DNA of 64,000 nt. It comes from Bauldia sp. (GTDB taxonomy: Bacteria > Pseudomonadota > Alphaproteobacteria > Rhizobiales > Kaistiaceae). The notes beneath the pieces are model-generated. The model was not told the DNA's origin. It saw only the letters and a list, made by a program, of their open reading frames with translations, and ran no database searches. Below, one piece after another: positions 56,207-64,000 of the stretch. The DNA lies in assembly GCA_026126025.1 (NCBI GenBank), contig JAHCJZ010000007.1, forward strand, positions 62,001 through 126,000. The letters run 5' to 3'. Both the position numbers and the translations under genes were made by a program. Position 1 is the first letter of the stretch; the number at the start of each line of letters is the position of its first letter.

Positions 56207-56604
56207 GTGCCGGCGAGAACCTGGCTGGCGACGTTGATGTATTTGCGGCCGGCTTCCTGGGCTGCCGCCACCGCCTCGCTGACCGGCACGTCGCCCCTGA
56301 TGCGGGCGAGCTTGATCAGCATCGGGAGGTTCATCCCGGCGACCACCTCGACCTGGCCCATCTTCATGACCGAGATCGCGAGGTTGCAGGGCGTGCCGCC
56401 GAACATGTCCGTCAGCACGATGACGCCGTCGCCCTCGTCGACCTCGGCGACGGCGGCGACGATGTCGTGCCGGCGCCGTTCCATGTCGTCTTCCGGGCCG
56501 ATGGCGATGGTCGCCAATTGGCGCTGCGGGCCGACAACATGTTCGAGGGCGGCGCGGAACTCCAGGGCCAGACCGCCATGGGTGACAAGTACGAGACCGA
56601 TCAT
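56203..56604 (-). CDS. ptsM: PTS EIIA component, mannose-type (PtsM/ManX-like)
   Basis: 133 residues of the ManX/EIIA-Man fold. The phospho-His is in MIGLVLVTHGGLALEFRAAL (His9); other motifs are VDEGDGVIVLTDMFGGTPCN and the VVAGMNLPMLIKLAR helix. Alphaproteobacteria carry this soluble EIIA without EIIB/C as a regulatory phosphate acceptor from HPr. It is translationally coupled to ptsH. The 126 bases between it and hprK show nothing recognisable. Confidence 0.93.
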   Translation of the reverse strand: MIGLVLVTHGGLALEFRAALEHVVGPQRQLATIAIGPEDDMERRRHDIVAAVAEVDEGDGVIVLTDMFGGTPCNLAISVMKMGQVEVVAGMNLPMLIKLARIRGDVPVSEAVAAAQEAGRKYINVASQVLAGT

Positions 56605-56730
56605 GCCGATGAGGGTGACCTTGGGCGGCTACGCGGACCTGTCGTCAAGACACGCGCCGGCTGTTCACGCGATCTGGGCGCCATGGCGTTCCATGGCGGA
56701 GCGGAAGCTTAGTTTCGGCCGGTTAACGGC

Positions 56731-57198
56731 TCATGGCAAGGGCTGAGGGGTCGCACCGAACCATTCGCCGAGGGCAACGCGAATCCGCACCGCCCCGTCG
56801 GGCGACCCGTGCGGGACGGCGAGGCGGTGCACGCCGACCCCGCCGAGCTCGATCATCCGCTCGCGGGCGTCCGGCATGCGGAGGCATTCGTCGACGGGGA
56901 GAAGGTCGACGACCAGCCGGATCCCCACCGCGCTGCGGAACGGCCGGCGCACCAGGCCGATGCCGCGGACCTCGATCAGCCCGCCGAGCCCCTCGGGGGC
57001 CGCGGCGAAGAGGCTGCCATCGTCGGCCCAGACCTGGACCCGGTCGTCGGCGACGAGGAAGGAATCGGCGCGGGCATCCTCGATCAGCTGCAGCGCGAGC
57101 GCCGATTTGCCGCTGCCCGAGGCGCCGCGGATCAGGACGCCCGCGGTGCCGACCATGACGGCGGTGCCGTGGATGGTCTCTTCGGGCGGCGGCGTCAC
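56731..57198 (-). CDS. hprK: HPr kinase/phosphorylase, short alphaproteobacterial form
   Basis: 155 residues from a GTG overlapping the chvG stop by four bases. It phosphorylates or dephosphorylates the regulatory Ser of HPr. Only the C-terminal catalytic domain of Gram-positive HprK (about 310 residues) is present: IHGTAVMVGTAGVLIRGASG, Walker A GASGSGKSALAL, FLVADDRVQVWADDG and the signature LIEVRGIGLVRRPF. The short form is normal for this group. Placement behind chvG links carbon/nitrogen PTS signalling to the ChvGI system. Confidence 0.94.
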   Translation of the reverse strand: MTPPPEETIHGTAVMVGTAGVLIRGASGSGKSALALQLIEDARADSFLVADDRVQVWADDGSLFAAAPEGLGGLIEVRGIGLVRRPFRSAVGIRLVVDLLPVDECLRMPDARERMIELGGVGVHRLAVPHGSPDGAVRIRVALGEWFGATPQPLP

Positions 57199-58958
57199 GC
57201 CTTGACCGCCGCCGGCAGGCGCACGACGAAGCGCGCGCCCGCAACGCTGCCGTCGGGCCGGGTGATGTTCTCGGCCCGGATGCGGCCTTCATGGGCCTCG
57301 ACGATCTGCTGGGAGATCGAGAGGCCAAGGCCGGAATTCTGGCCGAACGAATCCTGGCCCGGACGGTCGGTGTAGAAGCGCTCGAACACCCGCTCGATCC
57401 GCTCCGCCCTGATGCCCGGGCCATCGTCGGTGACCGCGACCTCGATGTCGGGCCCGACGCGGCGGAGCGCGACCGTCACGGTTCCACCGGGAGGCGAGAA
57501 GGAGCGGGCATTGTCGAGGAGATTGTTGAAGACCTGTGACAGTCTCGTGTCGTGGCCGATGGTGATGAACGCGTCATCGTCCACGCTCTCGACCTTGAGC
57601 TTGAACGTCGCGCCTTCCGCCGGCGTCGTCTCGCCCGCCAGCCCGACCACCGCCTCCAGCAGCCTGGCGAGATCGACCGGCTCGGCATCGCGCCGGTTGA
57701 GCTCGGCGTCGAGGCGCGACGCGTCGGCGATGTCGCTGATCAGCCGGTCGAGCCGGCGCACGTCGTGCTGGATGATCGCGCCGAGGCGCGCCTTGGCGTC
57801 CTCGGTCTTCGCCAGCGGCAGGGTCTCCACCGCGCTCCGTAGCGACGTCAGCGGGTTCTTGAGCTCGTGGGAGACGTCGGCAGCGAAGCGCTCGATCGCG
57901 TCGATGCGGTCGTAGAGCGAGGAGGTCATCTCGCGGATTGCGCCGCTGAGATGCCCGATCTCGTCGCGCCGGCTGGTGTAGTCCGGGATCTGCGGGCGCG
58001 ATTTGAGGCCGCCCTTCTTCACCCGGTCCGCGGCGTCGGCGAGGCGGCGGAGCGGCGTCGCGATCGTTCCGGCCAGCATGAAGGAGAGCAGCACCGTGAC
58101 GATGCCGACCAGGGCGAAGATGTTGAGGATGGCGCGGCGCTCGTCGCGCACGATGGCGTCGATGTCGCCGGCGAAGGTCGAGAGCTGCAGGACGCCCACC
58201 ACCGCGCTGACGCGCTGGATCGGCACGGCGACCGAGACCATCATCGCGCCGCGGTCGGTGATCCAGGTCGTGGTGTCGCGCTCGCCGGTCAGCGCCGAGG
58301 CGACCTCGGGATAGGCCGAGCCGTTGGAATAGCCGATCTCGCGATAGACCGGCAGGCCGGAGCGCCCGAACCAGCCGGTGATGGTGTTCCAGGTGCGGTC
58401 GAACCAGGAGGCCTCCTGGCCCGGCGGCGGCAGCTCCTGGCGGAAGATCATGTTGGTCGCGAAGCGCGAATCGTAGAGGAAGCCGCCATCGGTGTCGTAG
58501 AGCCGGGCGAAGACCTGGCTGGGCGCGATCACCTGTCCGATGATCTGCCCGGCGCGCGACGGGTCGATCGAGAAGAACACCTGCTGGTCGAGCGGCATCA
58601 GCGCGGCGGCGCCCGGGCTGCCCCCGAACAGCTCGCCGGGATCGAAACGGCGGACGGAATTGTCGAACGCGGCATCGGCGGCGATCTGCCGGGCGATGGT
58701 CTCGCCCTGCGTCATCAGGCTCTGCACCCGCGCATCGATCAGGCCGGCGCGGAACTGGTTGAGGAAGAGGATACCGCCGAGGAGAAGGAGGAGCGCGGCA
58801 AGGTTGAGGAAGACGATGCGGCGGATGAGGCTGGAGAAGGCGTTGAGCGTGACGACGCGCCACACGCGCACCAGGAGGCCCGCGATGCCGTTCCGCGGCG
58901 CCGCCGCGGCGGGCTCGTCAGCCGTCAGGTTCCGCCCGGTCTCTACTCCGATCGCCAT
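57195..58958 (-). CDS. chvG: Two-component sensor histidine kinase ChvG
   Basis: 587 residues. Membrane helix 1 (IVFLNLAALLLLLGGILFL), a periplasmic stimulus-sensing domain of about 200 residues (ARVQSLMTQGETIARQIAAD, GQIIGQVIAPSQVFARLYD, DTTTWITDRGAMMVSVAVP), helix 2 (ILNIFALVGIVTVLLSFMLA), HAMP, then the H-box FAADVSHELKNPLTSLRSAV, N-box DTRLSQVFNNLLDNARSFS, G1 VTDDGPGIRAE and G2 SGLGLSISQQIVEAHEG. ChvG (ExoS) senses acid or envelope change, normally held off by periplasmic ExoR, and phosphorylates ChvI. It starts 44 bases after chvI. Confidence 0.95.
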   Translation of the reverse strand: MAIGVETGRNLTADEPAAAAPRNGIAGLLVRVWRVVTLNAFSSLIRRIVFLNLAALLLLLGGILFLNQFRAGLIDARVQSLMTQGETIARQIAADAAFDNSVRRFDPGELFGGSPGAAALMPLDQQVFFSIDPSRAGQIIGQVIAPSQVFARLYDTDGGFLYDSRFATNMIFRQELPPPGQEASWFDRTWNTITGWFGRSGLPVYREIGYSNGSAYPEVASALTGERDTTTWITDRGAMMVSVAVPIQRVSAVVGVLQLSTFAGDIDAIVRDERRAILNIFALVGIVTVLLSFMLAGTIATPLRRLADAADRVKKGGLKSRPQIPDYTSRRDEIGHLSGAIREMTSSLYDRIDAIERFAADVSHELKNPLTSLRSAVETLPLAKTEDAKARLGAIIQHDVRRLDRLISDIADASRLDAELNRRDAEPVDLARLLEAVVGLAGETTPAEGATFKLKVESVDDDAFITIGHDTRLSQVFNNLLDNARSFSPPGGTVTVALRRVGPDIEVAVTDDGPGIRAERIERVFERFYTDRPGQDSFGQNSGLGLSISQQIVEAHEGRIRAENITRPDGSVAGARFVVRLPAAVKA

Positions 58959-59002
58959 CCAAACCGCCCGCCGGCCCCCAGACCGTGGCCCGAGGCTGGC
59001 GC

Positions 59003-59710
59003 TCAGATCTCCTTGAAGCGGTATCCGACGCCGTACAGCGTTTCGATCATATCGAAGTCGGGGTCGACCGCCTTGAACTTCTTGCGCAGCCGCTTGATGT
59101 GGCTGTCGATGGTCCTGTCGTCGACATATACCTGATCGTCATAGGCCGCATCCATCAGGGCGTTGCGGCTTTTCACGACGCCCGGGCGCTGCGCCAGGGC
59201 GTAAAGGATCAGGAACTCGGTCACCGTCAGCGTCGCCGGCTGGCCGTTCCAGGTGCAGGTATGGCGCTCGGGGTCCATGGAAAGGGCCCCGCGCTCCAGA
59301 AGCTTGGTGGCCTCGGTCGGCTTGCCGCCGGGCACGCCCGGATCGCGCGGCTGGGCGCGGCGCAGCACCGCCTTCACCCGCTCGACGAGCAGCCGCTGCG
59401 AGAACGGCTTGGTGATGAAATCGTCGGCGCCCATCTTGAGGCCGAACAGCTCGTCGATCTCGTCGTCCTTCGAGGTGAGGAAGATGACCGGCAGGTCGTT
59501 CTTCTGGCGAAGACGGCGCAGCAGCTCCATGCCGTCCATGCGCGGCATCTTGATGTCGAGGATCGCAAGGTCCGGCACGGTGCCGTTGAACCCTTCGAGC
59601 GCCGACTGGCCGTCGGTGTAGGTCAGCACCCGATAGCCCTCCGATTCGAGGGCGATCGAGACCGACGTCAGGATGTTCCGGTCATCGTCGACGAGCGCGA
59701 TGGTGGGCAT
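59003..59710 (-). CDS. chvI: Two-component response regulator ChvI
   Basis: 235-residue OmpR-family regulator. Receiver: [20 protein letters not shown] with the acidic pocket, phospho-Asp in [38 protein letters not shown] with the switch Thr/Ser, KPF Lys. The winged helix is at 140-232 ([51 protein letters not shown]). It is the first gene of chvI-chvG-hprK and acts as a DNA-binding activator/repressor of exopolysaccharide, motility and acid-response genes in Rhizobiales. Start 59710 follows GGAGGA. Confidence 0.96.
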   Translation of the reverse strand: MPTIALVDDDRNILTSVSIALESEGYRVLTYTDGQSALEGFNGTVPDLAILDIKMPRMDGMELLRRLRQKNDLPVIFLTSKDDEIDELFGLKMGADDFITKPFSQRLLVERVKAVLRRAQPRDPGVPGGKPTEATKLLERGALSMDPERHTCTWNGQPATLTVTEFLILYALAQRPGVVKSRNALMDAAYDDQVYVDDRTIDSHIKRLRKKFKAVDPDFDMIETLYGVGYRFKEI

Positions 59711-59844
59711 CCGATCCTCCTGTCCCCGCGGCCGAAGCGCCGCAGGGTCGCTTTGGGGGGAGAAACCGCGCAAATTGTGGCAACGGACTCTCTCAGGTTC
59801 CCCCATCCTCGCCGGAATGACGAAGGAAGAGCGTGGTCGCCCGC

Positions 59845-61986
59845 CTAGCCCGCGGCCTGCTCGGCCGGGGCCTTCTCCTGCGCGAGCTCTTCGCCAGTCT
59901 GCTGATCGACGATCTTCATCGACAGGCGGACCTTGCCGCGGTCGTCGAAGCCGAGGAGCTTCACCCACACCTTGTCGCCTTCCTTGACGACGTCGGAGCT
60001 CTTGGCGACACGGCCCGAGGCGAGCTGCGAGATGTGGACGAGGCCGTCCTTGGCGCCGAAGAAGTTCACGAAGGCGCCGAAATCGACGACCTTCACGACG
60101 GTGCCCTGATAGACGCGGCCGACTTCCGGCTCATCGGTGATCGACTTGATCCAGTTGATCGCGGCGGTGATCGCCTTGCCGTCGGCCGAGGCGACCTTGA
60201 CGGTGCCGTCGTCCTGGATGTCGATCTTGGCGCCGGTCTTCTCGACGATCTCGCGGATCACCTTGCCGCCCGAGCCGATCACTTCGCGGATCTTGTCGGT
60301 CGGGATGTTGATGACCTCGATGCGCGGCGCGTATTCGCCGAGCTGCGGCCGCGACTGGGTGATCGCCTTCGCCATCTCGCCGAGGATGTGGAACCGGCCA
60401 TCCTTCGCCTGGTCGAGGGCCACCCGCATGATCTCCTCGGTGATGCCGGTGATCTTGATGTCCATCTGCAGCGAGGTGATGCCGATCTCGGTGCCGGCGA
60501 CCTTGAAGTCCATGTCGCCGAGATGGTCCTCGTCGCCGAGGATGTCGGAGAGCACTGCGAAGCGGTCGTCTTCCTTGATGAGGCCCATCGCGATGCCGGC
60601 CACCGGGCGGCGGAGCGGAACGCCGGCGTCCATCAGCGACAGCGACGTGCCGCAGACGGTCGCCATCGACGACGAGCCGTTCGACTCGGTGATCTCCGAG
60701 ACGACGCGGATCGTGTAGGGGAACTCGTGATGCGCCGGCAGCATCGGGTGGATCGCCCGCCACGCCAGCTTGCCGTGGCCGATCTCGCGGCGGCCGGGGC
60801 CGCCCATGCGGCCGGTCTCGCCCACGGAATAGGGCGGGAAATTATAGTGCAGCATGAAGGTCTCTTTGTACGTGCCCTCCAGCGCGTCGATGTACTGCTC
60901 GTCGTCGCCGGTGCCGAGGGTCGCCACCGCGAGCGCCTGGGTCTCGCCGCGGGTGAAGAGCGCCGAGCCGTGGGTGCGCGGCAGGACGCCGACCTCGGCC
61001 TGGATCCGGCGCACGGTCTTCAGGTCGCGGCCGTCGATGCGGTGACCGTCGTCGAGGATGTTCCAGCGCACGATCGCCTGCTCGAGCTTCTTGAACTGGT
61101 CGCCGACGAGCTGCGTGGTCGGCGCGCCGTCCTCGCCGGTCGCGAACTCGAACAACAGCCGCGCCTTCACCGCGTCCACCGCGGCGCGGCGGTCGGCCTT
61201 GGCGACGATGCTGTAGGCGGTGCGCAGCTCGCTCTCGGCCGAGGCCTTCATGCGGTTGTAGAGCGCGCTGTGGTCGTCGACGACGAGCGGGCGCGGCTCC
61301 TTGGCGGCGCGCTCGGCGAGACGGATGATCGCGTCGATCACCGGCTGGAAGCCGCGATGGCCGAACATGACGGCGCCGAGCATGGTCGCCTCGTCGAGCT
61401 CGATCGCCTCCGACTCCACCATCAGCACGGCGTCCTGGGTGCCGGCGACGACGAGGTCGAGCGCGATCTCGGTGCCTTCCGGCTCGATCTGCGGGTTGAG
61501 GACATATTGCCCGCTGACATAGCCGACGCGCGCGGCGCCGATCGGGCCCATGAAGGGCACGCCGGAGAGGGTGAGCGCCGCCGAGGTCGCGACCATCGCG
61601 ACGATGTCGGGGTCATTCTCGAGGTCATGCGACAGGACCGTCGCGATGACCTGGGTGTCGTTGCGGAAGCCGTCGGCGAAGAGCGGGCGGATCGGGCGGT
61701 CGATGAGACGCGAGGTCAGCGTCTCCTTCTCGGTCGGACGGCCCTCGCGCTTGAAATAGCCGCCGGGGATCTTGCCCGCGGCGAAGGTCTTTTCCTGGTA
61801 GTGGACGGTGAGCGGGAAGAAATCGATGCCGGGCTTCGGCTCATGGGCCGCCACGACGGTGGCGAGGACGGCGGTCTCGCCATAGGTGGCGAGCACGGCG
61901 CCGTCGGCCTGGCGGGCGATACGCCCGGTCTCAAGGGTCAGCTTGCGGCCGGCCCATTCGATTTCTTCGCGATGAATGTCAAACAT
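59845..61986 (-). CDS. pnp: Polyribonucleotide nucleotidyltransferase (PNPase)
   Basis: 713-residue phosphorolytic 3'-5' exoribonuclease and degradosome component. Two RNase PH domains ([40 protein letters not shown], then [38 protein letters not shown]), a KH domain ([32 protein letters not shown]) and an S1 domain ([31 protein letters not shown]). The C-terminus is Ala/Glu-rich. It follows rpsO with a 164-base gap containing a hairpin, the conserved rpsO-pnp arrangement. Confidence 0.98.
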   Translation of the reverse strand: MFDIHREEIEWAGRKLTLETGRIARQADGAVLATYGETAVLATVVAAHEPKPGIDFFPLTVHYQEKTFAAGKIPGGYFKREGRPTEKETLTSRLIDRPIRPLFADGFRNDTQVIATVLSHDLENDPDIVAMVATSAALTLSGVPFMGPIGAARVGYVSGQYVLNPQIEPEGTEIALDLVVAGTQDAVLMVESEAIELDEATMLGAVMFGHRGFQPVIDAIIRLAERAAKEPRPLVVDDHSALYNRMKASAESELRTAYSIVAKADRRAAVDAVKARLLFEFATGEDGAPTTQLVGDQFKKLEQAIVRWNILDDGHRIDGRDLKTVRRIQAEVGVLPRTHGSALFTRGETQALAVATLGTGDDEQYIDALEGTYKETFMLHYNFPPYSVGETGRMGGPGRREIGHGKLAWRAIHPMLPAHHEFPYTIRVVSEITESNGSSSMATVCGTSLSLMDAGVPLRRPVAGIAMGLIKEDDRFAVLSDILGDEDHLGDMDFKVAGTEIGITSLQMDIKITGITEEIMRVALDQAKDGRFHILGEMAKAITQSRPQLGEYAPRIEVINIPTDKIREVIGSGGKVIREIVEKTGAKIDIQDDGTVKVASADGKAITAAINWIKSITDEPEVGRVYQGTVVKVVDFGAFVNFFGAKDGLVHISQLASGRVAKSSDVVKEGDKVWVKLLGFDDRGKVRLSMKIVDQQTGEELAQEKAPAEQAAG

Positions 61987-62118
61987 GGCTCTTTCCTTGT
62001 CGCGGATGGAGTCGCGAACGGAGCCATGGGCAAGACGGCAAGAAGCTTCCCCGTATCGTGCGAGAAAGCGTCTGGCGATCCTGCCATGGCTTCGAGGGCG
62101 GTCTCACTGCGGTCGAAC

Positions 62119-62143
62119 CCGCGCCGACCCCATGCCGGCGCGG
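62119..62143 (-). terminator. Hairpin behind rpsO
   Basis: Minus-strand stem CCGCGCCG / CGGCGCGG with a 9-base loop, 8 bases after the rpsO stop. No T-tract, so either a partial terminator or an RNase processing site between rpsO and pnp, as known in other Proteobacteria. Confidence 0.45.
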
Positions 62144-62150
62144 TCATTGC

Positions 62151-62420
62151 CTAGCGGCGGATGCCGAGGCGCTCGATCAAAGCGCGATAGCGCGCCTCGT
62201 CGGTCTTCTTCACATAGTCGAGGAGGCTGCGGCGCTGGCTCACCAGCCGCAGCAGCCCACGCCGGGAATGGTTGTCCTTGACGTGGGTCTTGAAGTGCTC
62301 GGTCAGGTTGGTGATCCGTTCGGTGAGAATGGCAACCTGCACTTCGGGCGAACCGGTATCATTTGCCGAGTTCGCGTTTTCCTTGATCAGTTCCTGCTTG
62401 CGATCAGCGGTAATCGACAT
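62151..62420 (-). CDS. rpsO: 30S ribosomal protein S15
   Basis: 89-residue rRNA-binding protein: [70 protein letters not shown]. Length is exact for the family. The ATG at 62420 has an AGGA site; a TTG two codons earlier extends the frame without reason. The 251 bases between it and truB hold no feature that I recognise apart from its presumed promoter. Confidence 0.98.
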   Translation of the reverse strand: MSITADRKQELIKENANSANDTGSPEVQVAILTERITNLTEHFKTHVKDNHSRRGLLRLVSQRRSLLDYVKKTDEARYRALIERLGIRR

Positions 62421-62671
62421 CGTCAATCCTGTTCAATGATTTATATGGGCCGGCAACCCTCGATCGACCAGGATCGCCGGAGCGGCTGCGCCAGAAACAA
62501 CGGTCTGCGGGCGCGGGGGTGAACGCTTGCGGCGGGCCAGGATGTCGTCCAGCGCCGGCCGAAAAGCGGTCGGCATCCGCCGGGGACCGGCGAACGCGGC
62601 GCCTCTATGCAACAAAACCGGCGGCAAAGCGAGGGAAATCTTCGCTGGCGCCGGTGGCCGGGAGGCGGACT

Positions 62672-63589
62672 CTACAGCTGGAACACCCGGCGCGGGTGGA
62701 AGGCCCCCTCCGCGATCTCCCCCACGGCCAGAAGCCGGCCGGCGCCGGTGGCGTAGGCGGCGCCGGCGATGGGGGCGTCGCGGCCGCGAAGGATGACGAC
62801 CTGGCCGCGGAGGACGCGGCCGGCCTCGTTGCGCTGCAGGGGAACCTCCAGGAGGCTGCCGAGCGCCTGCTCCACCGGAGCGAGGAGCGCGTCGCAGGCC
62901 TCGGCGCCGCCGGCCTCGAACGCCTCGCGCACCGCGTCGAGCGGCACCAGCTGATCCTCGGTGAACGAGCCGACGGAGAGACGGCGGAGCGCCTTCACAT
63001 GGCCGCGGACGCCGAGCCGGCGGCCGATGTCGCGGGCGAGCGAGCGAACATAGGTGCCCTTGCCGCACTCGGTCTCGAAGACCGCGGTGTCGCTCTCGGG
63101 CGTTTCGAGGAGGTCGAGGCGGTAGACCATGGTCTGCCGCGCCTCCAGCGTCACGGTCTCGCCGTCGCGCGCGAGGTCATAGGCGCGCTCGCCCTCCACC
63201 TTGATCGCGGAATAGGACGGCGGCACCTGCATGATCGCGCCGGTGAACTCGGGAAGCACCGCGCGGATCGCTTCGGCCGACGGCCGCTGGTCGCTGATCG
63301 CGACGGGCCGGCCTTCGGCGTCGTCGGTGTCGGTCTCGACGCCCCATTGCACGGTGAAGCGGTAGACCTTCCGGCCGTCGAAGACCTGCGGCACCGCTTT
63401 GGTCGCCTCGCCGAGCGCGATCGGCAGGCACCCCGAGGCGAGCGGATCGAGCGTGCCGGCATGGCCGGCCTTGGCGGCGCCGAACAGGCGCTTCACCGTC
63501 GACACGGCCTGCGTGGAGGTCATGCCCTTCGGCTTGTCGAGGACCAGCCAGCCGGAAACGGGCCGGCCTTTGCGTTTGCGATTGGCCAT
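62672..63589 (-). CDS. truB: tRNA pseudouridine-55 synthase TruB
   Basis: 305 residues. Makes pseudouridine 55 in the T-loop of all elongator tRNAs. N-terminal GWLVLDKPKGMTSTQAVSTV, the catalytic Asp in AKAGHAGTLDPLASGCLPIA, FTGAIMQVPPSYSAIKVEGE with RAYDLARDGE, and VRSLARDIGRRLG in the RNA-binding face. The C-terminal PUA-like tail (VVILRGRDAPIAGAAYATGA) is short. 35 bases behind rbfA, likely co-transcribed. Confidence 0.97.
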   Translation of the reverse strand: MANRKRKGRPVSGWLVLDKPKGMTSTQAVSTVKRLFGAAKAGHAGTLDPLASGCLPIALGEATKAVPQVFDGRKVYRFTVQWGVETDTDDAEGRPVAISDQRPSAEAIRAVLPEFTGAIMQVPPSYSAIKVEGERAYDLARDGETVTLEARQTMVYRLDLLETPESDTAVFETECGKGTYVRSLARDIGRRLGVRGHVKALRRLSVGSFTEDQLVPLDAVREAFEAGGAEACDALLAPVEQALGSLLEVPLQRNEAGRVLRGQVVILRGRDAPIAGAAYATGAGRLLAVGEIAEGAFHPRRVFQL

Positions 63590-63624
63590 GGAGATCCATC
63601 TGGGGCCGCGGCGCGGCCGTTCAA

Positions 63625-64000
63625 TCAGTCGTCGCCGGGAGGGCCGCCGGTTCCGGTGTCGCGGCGGACCTTGTCCGACCGCAGCAGCGCGTCGATGCGG
63701 TCGCCCTCGGCGAAGGTGTCGTCGACGCGGAAGCGAAGGTCGGGCGTGTAGCGCAGCGTCAGCGTGCGCCCGACCGCGCCGCGCAGATAACGCTGGTTGC
63801 GCTGCAGCGCGGCAACCGCCTTTTCCGCATCGCGCCCGCCGAGCGGCATGACGTAGCAGGTGGCGAGCTTGAGGTCGGGCGACATCCGCACCTCGGGAAT
63901 GGTGATCGTCATCGCCTCAATGTCGGGATCATGCACTTCGCCACGCGCCAGCAGCTCCGCAAGGGCATGGCGGATCAGCTCGCCGACGCGCAGCTGGCGC
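63625..64000 (-). CDS. rbfA: Ribosome-binding factor A (5' end missing)
   Basis: Cold-adaptation KH-fold protein that helps mature the 16S rRNA 5' end on the 30S subunit. The frame is open to the window end, where it reads [20 protein letters not shown], the family's N-terminal helix; then [40 protein letters not shown] and [15 protein letters not shown]. About 125 residues are visible; only the first few are missing. The tail is Arg/Asp/Gly-rich. Confidence 0.95.
   Translation of the reverse strand, partial: RQLRVGELIRHALAELLARGEVHDPDIEAMTITIPEVRMSPDLKLATCYVMPLGGRDAEKAVAALQRNQRYLRGAVGRTLTLRYTPDLRFRVDDTFAEGDRIDALLRSDKVRRDTGTGGPPGDD

Noticed and set aside
59833-62154. A 773-codon open frame opposite pnp
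   Set aside because: Shadow of pnp, same reasoning; PNPase is fully recognisable on the minus strand.

Overview
This is a GC-rich alphaproteobacterial chromosome segment, most probably from the order Hyphomicrobiales (Rhizobiales). The assignment rests on gene content and order: dnaK/dnaJ/pmtA; a TIGR02300-type acidic protein divergent from aroA-cmk-rpsA-ihfB; trpF-trpB-trpA-accD-folC facing trxA-addA-addB-nucleotidyltransferase-tsaE-divL; ahcY next to ptsH-ptsM-hprK-chvG-chvI; and pnp-rpsO-truB-rbfA. An RpoH promoter of the alphaproteobacterial type lies before dnaK. I do not name a genus. The base composition is judged by eye.

Layout. 1-4.8 kb: an FMN reductase (cut by the window edge), pmtA, dnaJ, a small YdeI-like gene and dnaK on the minus strand. 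4.8-9.5 kb: an accessory plus-strand run of three tandem paralogous secreted proteins, a secreted unknown, a Gly-rich membrane peptide, an AlkB-type dioxygenase, a short-chain dehydrogenase and a VOC protein. 9.5-12.2 kb: a TetR repressor divergent from a two-gene ABC-2 exporter, with a clear dyad between them. 12.2-20 kb: a periplasmic module of two PQQ dehydrogenases, a mono-haem cytochrome c, a LuxR regulator, a secreted VHL-beta-domain protein and a secreted pentapeptide-repeat protein. 20.2-24.7 kb: a sulfate ABC importer (sbp-cysT-cysW-cysA) and an Rrf2 regulator. 25-29 kb: a secreted PPC-like protein, then two genes each broken by one single-base homopolymer indel (a secreted beta-propeller and a PAS/LuxR regulator), then tRNA-Ala. 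29.2-64 kb: mostly conserved core genes for shikimate and tryptophan synthesis, translation, fatty acid and folate synthesis, recombination, cell-cycle signalling (DivL), the methyl cycle (ahcY), PTS regulation, acid/envelope sensing (ChvGI) and RNA metabolism.

How the genes work together. The two PQQ enzymes share an unusual active site: an Asp-x-Asp motif as in lanthanide-type enzymes, Asp in place of the usual Glu metal ligand, and no vicinal Cys pair. The cytochrome c between them is the obvious electron acceptor. The sulfate importer probably answers to the adjacent Rrf2 regulator. The ptsH-ptsM-hprK-chvG-chvI block joins HPr phosphorylation to a two-component system.

Most interesting for follow-up: the PQQ/cytochrome/VHL cluster; a possible structured 5' leader (a three-way-junction-like fold) before the broken beta-propeller gene; the three-copy secreted sandwich family; and several families of dispersed palindromic repeats, two of which flank an insertion between trpF-trpB and trpA. 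No CRISPR array, prophage, transposase or integrase was seen.
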